Shown: positions 57,050-64,000 of the stretch, piece after piece
Layout of the letters: every line of letters starts with the position of its first letter
Position numbering within the stretch: the stretch's first letter is position 1
Assembly (NCBI GenBank): GCA_036924085.1
Contig: JAVGWX010000003.1
Coordinates: 118,242,264 to 118,306,263 of the forward strand
DNA length: 64,000 nucleotides
DNA from: Ariolimax columbianus
Taxonomy: Eukaryota; Mollusca; Gastropoda; Stylommatophora; Arionidae
Direction: 5' to 3'
The notes under the pieces: generated by a model
Database searches by the model: none
Told to the model about the DNA's origin: nothing
What the model saw: the letters and a program-made list of their open reading frames with translations, nothing else
Made by a program: the position numbers and the translations under genes

Positions 57050-57431
57050 GGACTAAAAAAACACATCAATTTTAATTATTAAGGTGGCCAGATTTAAACA
57101 ATGTCGACAAGAATGGAGGTGAAAACGTCCAAACCACTTACTTTGATGCGTCGACGCCAACATGAAATAGCACATGTACAGGCCAAGCATGTGCCTGTGT
57201 GTGCCATTTCTGCGCTTATTTCTCTCCTTCGCCATTTTTCCAAAAACGTTCGATGCATTGAGTATGTGCACCTGTAGTTGGGTCAACAAAGTTGACCGAG
57301 TCATTGACATTTTGAGGATTAAATATAGGTTTATTGGCAATCCTGTTATAGGCGCGATGTTTGACACTCCCACAGATAAAAAGTGGACTATTCTGTGACG
57401 TCACAACCCCCAAATCCGGTCCTAGAAACAT
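57050..57431 (-). mobile_element. Merlin-type (ISXO2-like) transposase remnant
   Basis: The minus frame from 57431 reads AYNRIANKPIFNPQNVNDSV and NFVDPTTGAHTQCIERFW. After a one-base shift near 57225 the second frame reads AKERNKRRNGTHRHMLGLYM. The block VNHS..FVDPxTGxHTxxIExxW is the C-terminal catalytic part of ISXO2/Merlin DDE transposases, with the last acidic residue in IER. The N-terminal two thirds are missing and no terminal repeats were found. An S1 copy starts only 20 bases upstream on this strand. Confidence 0.8.
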
Positions 57432-57452
57432 ATATTTCTATTACTTGGGGTG

Positions 57453-57806
57453 GGGGAGAAAGACTAACTCTTGGTTAAGCAAAATATACTGATCAGACAT
57501 ATTAGTGAGTGTTGGACAAAATATACTGGTCAAGACCCTCACCTCAGCTTCCTAGTAGCCCTCCCTGGAAATGAGCTGTTTTCATGGCATCCTGGCTAAC
57601 GAGGTGAGGGATCGACGTGATCCCTGTAGTAGTGAGTGACACGAAGATGAAGCCAAGCATAGCACAACCATCTTGAGGACCCCGGTCCACCTTCATCAGC
57701 ACGCTCGGGATGTGAGGAAAGCTAATGCAACCAACCACTTAACTTCATTTTCAGGGCGCACAAAAGAGTAACCTACTCATTGCGCGCATTCGCAAACAAC
57801 AACAAC
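57453..57806 (+). mobile_element. S1 SINE-like element, copy F
   Basis: The head GGGGAGAAAGACTAACTCTT has two TATACTG units. The core is well kept (GGCTAACGAGGTGAGGGATC, CATCAGCACGCTCGGGATGT), with the tail CGCAAACAACAACAAC. ATTACTTGGGGTG (57440-57452) and ATTGCTTCGGGTG (57807-57819) flank it, 11 of 13 alike. Confidence 0.92.
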
Positions 57807-57819
57807 ATTGCTTCGGGTG

Positions 57820-58434
57820 AATTAAAAGGCAAGTACCAAAATACCACTCAAAACATTTTCCTAACCTTCTCTTTATTATAATTGAAAACATAAACCAGCT
57901 GCAATTATTATTGAATATTCGCGTATCCAGCCCACATTATTATGTAATTTGTAAATGATCCTAACTATGAGCACAAATTACATAGTGCATTTGCAGTCCC
58001 TATCTCAGCATGAGATTATAATGAACACAATTATAATACTTAAATAATGTCCCGAACGTGCATCCAGATTGTACATTCAACTGACTGAAGAAATACAATT
58101 TCCCCGATCACTTGTTTTGAACATGGCCATAGCTCTTATCTTCCCTGCAGCCTCGAGATGGTTTCCGCATTTACGATTGAGGTGAAGCAAATTAAATCGT
58201 GCGCATAGGTTGGATTACCCCAGAGTGAATATTTAATCTTAATTGCCTAAGAGAATATTGAGTCTTCTTTGTTGAAATGAATAATGAGTCTCATTTGCAT
58301 AAAGGAATATTTAATTTTAATGCATAAGTGAATATTGAGTCTTCTGTGTTGAAATGAATATTCAGTGTTCATTGTCTTTCTCTTCCTTGTACAGTTTTGA
58401 TTAGAGAAGAGACAGCATGTCGTTTATTACCCCT
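57820..58434. other. Unassigned, with a short local repeat
   Basis: Between 58240 and 58370 TATTGAGTCTTCTTTGTTGA and AATGAATAATGAGTC recur with variation. Nothing else is recognised. Confidence 0.5.
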
Positions 58435-58572
58435 CTCTCTCTGTCTCTCTCTCTCTCACACACACACCCACACACACACCCACCCACACATACACCCACC
58501 CACCCACACACACACCAACCCACATACACACACACACACAGAGAGAACGAGAGAGAGAGAGAGAGAGAGATA
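58435..58572. repeat. Compound (CT)n, (CACACC)n, (GA)n microsatellite
   Basis: CT run, then CA/CCCA repeats, then GA run. The CT and GA flanks could pair as a hairpin around the CA part. Confidence 0.95.
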
Positions 58573-59390
58573 ACATTTAAGGACATACTTCAGTGAGCAA
58601 GAACATTATGTCTGGTTTGACCCACACAGAAACATCTGATATCACTGAAACACTTGCAGAGGTACATATAGAAGCATACACGCATCAAATCACTGGTTGA
58701 TACGTCCTGTAATCGCCTATAAGGCTGCGGTTCGTGGTAGAAAAGGCCGTGCCTCCGCCAGTAGAATACAGATACAAATTCTTCATTAACGAAAAAGAAG
58801 AATATATAAGTTTTGTGTTGTTACTGTTTGAAGCTACTGCTGACGAGCATTGTACGGCGTTTTTGCAAAGATGAAAGTTGAGTCTGTACTTCTAGAACTA
58901 CACTTTCGGAACAGATCAAAACCACATTGATAATACTAAGCAAAGGTTTCAGTAAAACACACTCGAACAGACCATTTCTTTGCTGTACGGCTAAGATGGA
59001 AGACCAGTTAAACTTCTATAACTCATCAAATTTTTTTTAAAATAAAATAATTGGCAACTGCATTTTATCTCCTCATCTGACCCTGGCTCTCGTCTCTCAA
59101 AGTTCAGAAATGCACGGTCTGGTTCGTGTATGTGGGGAAATCATGTACAGCTACACTGTTGTTCTCATCAACATATATGCGAATGTCATCATTGTGTGTA
59201 AAGTTACTGAGGAAATAACAAAACCTCGTTACAACCCATTAAGCTACATTTCTCGAATCATGGATTGTATTAAACGCATTTTTTATTATCGTTTTTTTCA
59301 ATCATTATCAGCAGCAATACTAATAACCGTAATAACAATTTTCACAGCAAACTGTTAAAGTGAGGTGATCTGAACGATTACCATCGCTAC
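58573..59390. other. Unassigned
   Basis: No supported feature. The frame 59110-59355 is hydrophobic but of no known family. Confidence 0.45.
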
Positions 59391-59940
59391 TTCTTTTTTT
59401 TTCCTCTTCTTCTTCGTCTGCTTTCAGGCGTCAACGTGAGTATATCTATAGAAAGAAATGATCAGCCTGAGGCTATTGAAAGATTTGCAGAACTTTGTCC
59501 AGGGATGGTACTTGCGAGGGCCAACTTTGATCGGCTGGGCATTACGTGTGTTCTGTTCAATCTGATAACAGACGTGATTTGGTTGTTGACCAGGATGCTC
59601 TGCTTGACAGCTGTTCCTGTATCTACACCTGGTTAACATCTTGGCTTCCTCATCAATTATATCAATATCAGGTTGAGGCAGCCTTCCAACGTCCCTTGAC
59701 AGAATGGCAGCCTCCTCATTGCCAACAATGTTGGAATAAGATATAATCCACTTTATCTCATCTCTCGAACTGTTGATGCAGTGTATAGAGTACTACTCTT
59801 AGTTTCTTTAGATGTGTATTATTTGTATCTCGCTATCGCGGCAACTACTGACAGCGCGTCTGTGAACAGTGCGTTTAGGTTTCTGTGTTTTAATCTATGA
59901 TTAAAGCTTGTGCTGCCGTAATTTTCAGGGCTATTTGACG
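59391..59940 (-). mobile_element. LINE family A-like RNase H region, antisense
   Basis: TTTCCTCTTCTTCTTCG at the left fits the (GAA)n tail. Reading leftwards on the minus strand: ALFTDALSVVAAIARY (RNase H strand with the TD), SNIVGNEEAAILSRDVGRLP, DEEAKMLTRCRYRNSCQAEH and EQNTRNAQPIKVGPRK. The GNEEAxxLxRxxxRLPQPD pattern equals that of the 1.6 kb copy. The coding end differs from family A proper, so it may be a sister family. Confidence 0.78.
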
Positions 59941-61455
59941 TTACATGAAAATGTGCATGTCTTGCGATTGAGTCTTCTTTGTGTACTGTTTTTAGTCTCG
60001 GAAAGATTTTCCTAGACCTCTTCTTTGTTGTATTTTTAAATTGCCCTTCTGTACAAACTAAGTCTATTCAAAAAAGCTCGAGAACTTTGAACTTTGAACT
60101 CGAGAACAACCCGATGTCACACCAGCTTCCTATCAGTAGCGCTGCTTAGTTGTGATGGCTTTCTTAGTAACCTATCGTTTCCCACGTTCCTCTGTTTTAT
60201 ATTTATAAAGGCGTCCTATGGCTGATTGTATACCTGCGTGCGATTGTGTTTTCAGGTATAGGTGCATTTTTAAAATCTGTATCACTCCCTTGTCCACACT
60301 GTCTGGACAAACTCGACCTACAAAATCGAAATTCAAATACATTTTTTTTTTAACGGAGACCCTAACGATAGCCATTTTTGTAAATGCGTTAATACGTCAC
60401 CATCTACACACGATATAGTGCCGGTAAAAGTATAGTATGGCTTTTAAACTATTTTAATTTGTATACGCCGTTTGGAGCAAGCCTACTTTTTGCAAAAATT
60501 GAAATAGGTTGTTGGTAAAGATCTTTATCGAATAGATCTGTTTATTTTGTTTGGTTAGATGAAAGAACTACGTTTGAATTGGAGACTAACAGTTGTGTCG
60601 ATATTGTAAACACAGTATTGATACGTTGTTGTGGTTTCCATGTTTTTCTATCGGAGCGACTAGGCCTAGCGGTTGAGTCCACATTTTTTCCGAGATTTCC
60701 ATAAATTTTCAACTTCATCTTTTTGTATCTCAGAAACTAACAAACACACAACAAAAACAATAACACCCACAAGTTCTTTATTCAATTATGTCTCTACATA
60801 CAAGAAAATCATATTTATTGATAAACAAACTGAAAAGTAACACATTTTAAAAGTCGACAACCATAGCGAGATAACAAGTTTCGCAAATTTTCATTAAAAA
60901 TGATGTGGGGTGAAGGTTTTAATTTCGTGAACACCGAATCAACATCACGTTTTGCCTCCAAGATCGCGAAGACATTCACCGAGACTCATGAAATGTTTAA
61001 ACAACGTTATCATGATCAGTGTATGAATAGTACAACGTTTTACGAATGTTCTGCATTTCTTGTTTAGTCCTGCTGTTTTAGTTGTCCTTGATGGATTGCA
61101 GGCTCGAAATCATTTTCAGTTCCTCAATGAGTATGATTCTCACGTCCTATGCTACGATTCTCATTGCTTAGTAATGGACTCTTTTATTTGTTTAGTCAAA
61201 GTTCGATTTACATGCTGTTGTCCATATTGCAAGGCTAGTCACACACATCCACTGTCCTCTTCTTCTTCCTCTTCAACCCCCTAATCATTTTGGACGGTAC
61301 ATTGCATCAACCAACCCTCTCCACCGATACCTTCCTGTTATATTTCCAGCTTTCTGTCTCTATTATTCATGTAACAGTCTCTGGATCTTTTCTCCGTGTT
61401 TTTATTTAACTTCATTTCCAACTTTTTACATTGTACAGCTTGTTTAATACTCTGT
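59941..61455. other. Unassigned
   Basis: Long AT-rich stretch. CTCGAGAACTTTGAACTTTG with GAACTCGAG at about 60077-60105 forms a short inverted repeat. No gene or repeat family is recognised. Confidence 0.45.
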
Positions 61456-61897
61456 GGAAAAGTTTAACATCTGGTCAGGCAAAACATACTGATCAGACAT
61501 GTTAGTCACAGTTGGGCAAAACATACTGATCAGACATGTTAGTCACAGTCAGGCAAAACATACTGATCAGACATATTAGTCGGTTAGGCAAAACATACTG
61601 ATCAGACATGTTAGTCACAGTCAGGCAAAATATACTGGCCAAGATCCCCACCTTGACTTCCACGTAGTTCTCCCTGAAAACGAGCTGTTCTTCTTGGTAG
61701 TCTGGCTAACGAGGTTAGGGAATCGACACAGATAAAGCCAAACATAACACAACCGCCTTGAGAACACCAGCCACTTTCGTCAGTACGCTTGGGATGTGAG
61801 GAAAGCTAATGCAACCCGCCACTAAACTTCAATTTTGTTCAGGGCACACAAAAGAGTGAACCTACCCATTGTAGGCATTCATAACATCAACATCAAC
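61456..61897 (+). mobile_element. S1 SINE-like element, copy G, four head repeats
   Basis: Four head units (AAACATACTGATCAGACATG TTAGTCACAGTCAGGCA) precede a diverged core (GGCTAACGAGGTTAGGGAAT, GTACGCTTGGGATGTGAGGA) and a CATCAACATCAAC tail. TTTAATACTCTGT (61443-61455) and TTCAATGCTCTTT (61898-61910) flank it, 10 of 13 alike. Confidence 0.9.
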
Positions 61898-62169
61898 TTC
61901 AATGCTCTTTCAACTACTCACAAATGTGTTCCAGTAATCTTTTTTCATGATAGATATTCGTGCATTGAACGCATCCGGTTTCGCTGTATTTTCACGTCAG
62001 GCGACGATCAAAGATAATATGGAAATTGTTTGTGTTTCCAGCCATTCGCTTCTCATTTAAGCTGTTATGGAACGTAATATCGAACGCACGTCATTCACAT
62101 TAAAAGAATGACAAGAAACACACATTTTATTCTGTCGACCTCATGTACTGTATTTGCCCCACTGTACTC

Positions 62170-62351
62170 TTCTTCTTCTTCTTCTTCTTCTTCTTCTTCG
62201 TTCATTCTTAATCTCCCGCTACCAAGCCCTGAACAAGGCTTTGTAAATAGCAGGATGTAGTCCTGAGAACTGATTTGCGTTGTGTCGCTAGTTTACAGTT
62301 TAACTGCGATATTTCCACCTTTCGGCTCGACACATATTTCTCTGGCAGGAA
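62170..62351 (-). mobile_element. LINE family B 3' end (or derived SINE), antisense
   Basis: (TTC)n to about 62200, then TCTCCCGCTACCAAGCCCTG and GATATTTCCACCTTTCGGCT match 21.86-21.99 kb closely. It is shorter than that copy. TGTACTC on both sides (62163-62169, 62352-62358) may be its target duplication. Confidence 0.85.
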
Positions 62352-62374
62352 TGTACTCCTAATTTACTTCTTCT

Positions 62375-62460
62375 GTCCACTTTTGTTGCTAAGCGTCTCG
62401 GGTAGCTGCAGTTTTCTATTTCAGGTCAAGTGTGTAACTTAGGCTGGTGTATGCCTTTTG
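62375..62460. repeat. Segment similar to 50770-50860
   Basis: See the partner at 50770. The rest of 62352-62760 is unassigned. Confidence 0.45.
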
Positions 62461-62760
62461 TGCTGTAGGATGCATAATATAACCTGATGGAACGATGGTT
62501 TATTTACTGTTAACCAGTGTCTTTCCTGGTCTTCTTCGATCACGTGATGGTACGTCATATCCAAAATATAATTTGTAATTGTGTTTTTCTTCTTTGTTTA
62601 CGCAGATCTAATAGTTTACGTCAAGTCTACATCTTGAAACTATCTTAGATTTTCTCAGTTTGTAACTTTTTGTGATTTTCATTATATGCATAGAATTTAA
62701 TTCGCCACATCACACATTAAGTGGGAATTGCGAGTGTGGGCTCGTTTATATGTGATTGAC

Positions 62761-62940
62761 TTTATGTATGCGTGTGTATGGACGTGTGTGTGTGTATGTA
62801 TGCGTGTGTATGGACGTGTGTGTGTGTGTGTATGCGTGTGTATGGACGTGTGTGTGTGTATGTATGCGTGTGTATGGACGTGTGTGTGTATGTATGCGTG
62901 TGTATTGACGTGTGTGTGTATGCATGCGTGTGTGGGTGCT
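62761..62940. repeat. TG/TATG compound minisatellite
   Basis: About five units of GTGTATGGACGTGTGTGTGT GTATGTATGC with variable (GT)n length. Both strands give false Cys/Val or His/Thr-rich frames. Confidence 0.95.
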
Positions 62941-63084
62941 GGCTTGCCTGTACATTAAACCGTGATGACTATCTCTACTATTGCTTCTACATCTGTGTAT
63001 TGTTGGATAGCTGACCTATGACCGCCGACCAAGAAGCAGTCCAGTGAGAATCACACATGTCGACGGCTTTTAGGGTTGCACCAA

Positions 63085-63160
63085 ACACCCCCTTCCCGTC
63101 CCCCAAACAACCGTCCCCCAAACAACCCTCTTCTCGTCCCCCAAACAACCCCCCTTCACC
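63085..63160. repeat. CCCCCAAACAACC short tandem units
   Basis: Four units of CGTCCCCCAAACAACC with short insertions. The rest of 62941-63544 is unassigned. Confidence 0.88.
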
Positions 63161-63544
63161 CGTTATGCTGATATCCTTTACACCAAACTCATGATTTCAT
63201 TTCGGCATCTATGACTCTCCGTCAAATTGTTTGATGTTTGTTTTTGTGTTTCCCTTTCTTCTGGCGTTGTTACAGTGTAATTGTTGGTTTCCAAATATCT
63301 TCTAACGACACGGCCGACTGGATTTCAATATGAACTAGTTACGGTGTACATGTCTTCCTAGCTGCTTCGAATATCAGTTCTTCGTTGGTGGTAGTGTTAG
63401 GACAAAAATGAGATGCATTACTTTAACAAAAAAGGCATTTGTTAGAAGTTGATTAAATGTATTGAACAGATTTTGTTACATTTTCTTGTGAGAAGTTCGC
63501 CATGAGTACTCGTAGCCTAAAAAAAATGATTGTATCGATACACA

Positions 63545-63795
63545 ACCCATTCTAGTGTTCCCAACACTACCGTGGATTTGATATTACGAAATATCTTTTT
63601 TAGTCAGACAGTTGTGAATGCTTGGAATGTATTACCACATGAGGTAGTGGAGGCAGGGGAAATTAATGCATTTAAGAATAAATTGGATGCGCATAGCTTT
63701 CAGAGCAAGGTAGTGTAAATTAAACTGGTTGTATACAGACTCTGCAGTGTCTTCCAAACCAGCATAAAGACGTTAAGTTAAGTTACGTTAAGTAT
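63545..63795 (+). mobile_element. CR1-like LINE 3' end
   Basis: The frame reads SQTVVNAWNVLPHEVVEAGE and INAFKNKLDAHSF, then the 3' UTR ACAGACTCTGCAGTGTCTTC and the end GACGTTAAGTTAAGTTACGT. It matches the copies at 6.0 kb and (reversed) 18.8 kb. Confidence 0.92.
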
Positions 63796-63939
63796 ATTTC
63801 GCTGGCAGGATGATGAAACATGACTAGTTCCATCTTGCATTAAAACAAATTAAAATTACTTTAACGAGCACTAAATACTGAACCTATGTAGAGAGTTTGA
63901 AAGTTGGGTAAAATGTGCTTTTTAAAATGTGATCTATAT

Positions 63940-64000
63940 TTCATCTTCTTCTTCGTCTTCTTCTTCTGCTGCTGCTGCTTCTGCTTCTTCTTCTTGTTCT
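63940..64000. repeat. TTC/TGC-rich run at the window edge
   Basis: TCTTCTTCTTCG with GCTGCTGCTGC. By analogy with other loci it may be the (GAA)n tail of an antisense LINE that continues past the window. Confidence 0.6.

Noticed and set aside
62728..63014. Cys/Val-rich plus and His/Thr-rich minus frames
   Set aside because: They are products of the TG/TATG compound repeat.

Overview
This window reads as repeat-rich nuclear DNA of an invertebrate animal, most likely a mollusc and perhaps a gastropod. The reasons are AT-rich bases, long intron-like stretches without genes, degenerate non-LTR retrotransposons carrying RNase H domains, CR1-like elements, mariner and Merlin DNA transposons, tRNA-like SINEs, and a very high density of minisatellites. 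The mollusc assignment is inference; no species marker is visible.

Only one convincing piece of host gene was found: a plus-strand exon at 35417-35865. It encodes part of an ADAM/ADAMTS metalloprotease prodomain and has clean splice sites on both sides. No catalytic domain, signal peptide exon or other convincing exon is visible, so much of the window is probably intron or flank of that gene.

Retroelements supply most of the rest. LINE family A (RT, RNase H and a Cys-rich tail, (GAA)n 3' end) has about eight copies, at 1.5, 10, 13, 26, 30.4, 31.4, 44.7 and 59.5 kb. LINE family B (another RNase H type, also with a (GAA)n 3' end) has five copies, all on the minus strand, at 0.7-2.2, 21.8, 32.9, 42.8 and 62.2 kb. 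A CR1-like family ends in GTTAAG repeats (4.4-6.0, 18.8 and 63.5 kb). A third kind of RT (called D here) is at 8, 9.2, 17.7, 29.5, 33.6, 36.2, 37.2, 44.0-45.6, 47.2 and 51.2 kb. Several insertions still show target-site duplications. Two LINE A copies are nested in older LINEs (1548-2123 inside LINE B; 44736-44971 inside LINE D).

A SINE-like family (called S1 here) has about nine copies. It has a (CAA)n tail, an internal tandem repeat of about 38 bp that varies in number between copies, and imperfect 13-14 bp flanking duplications. DNA transposons are a decayed mariner (19.65-21.25 kb) with two minisatellites grown inside its coding region, a second, internally deleted mariner (31.9-32.5 kb), and a Merlin-type (ISXO2-like) transposase remnant (57.05-57.43 kb).

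Tandem arrays are everywhere, with units from 2 to about 86 bp. The largest are at 7.1, 16.2, 24, 27.6-28.6 (44 bp, about 23 units), 40.6, 49.5-50.7, 51.8-53.1 (45 bp, open on one frame) and 55-56.1 kb (86 bp composite). Many long open frames in the window are only these arrays read in frame.
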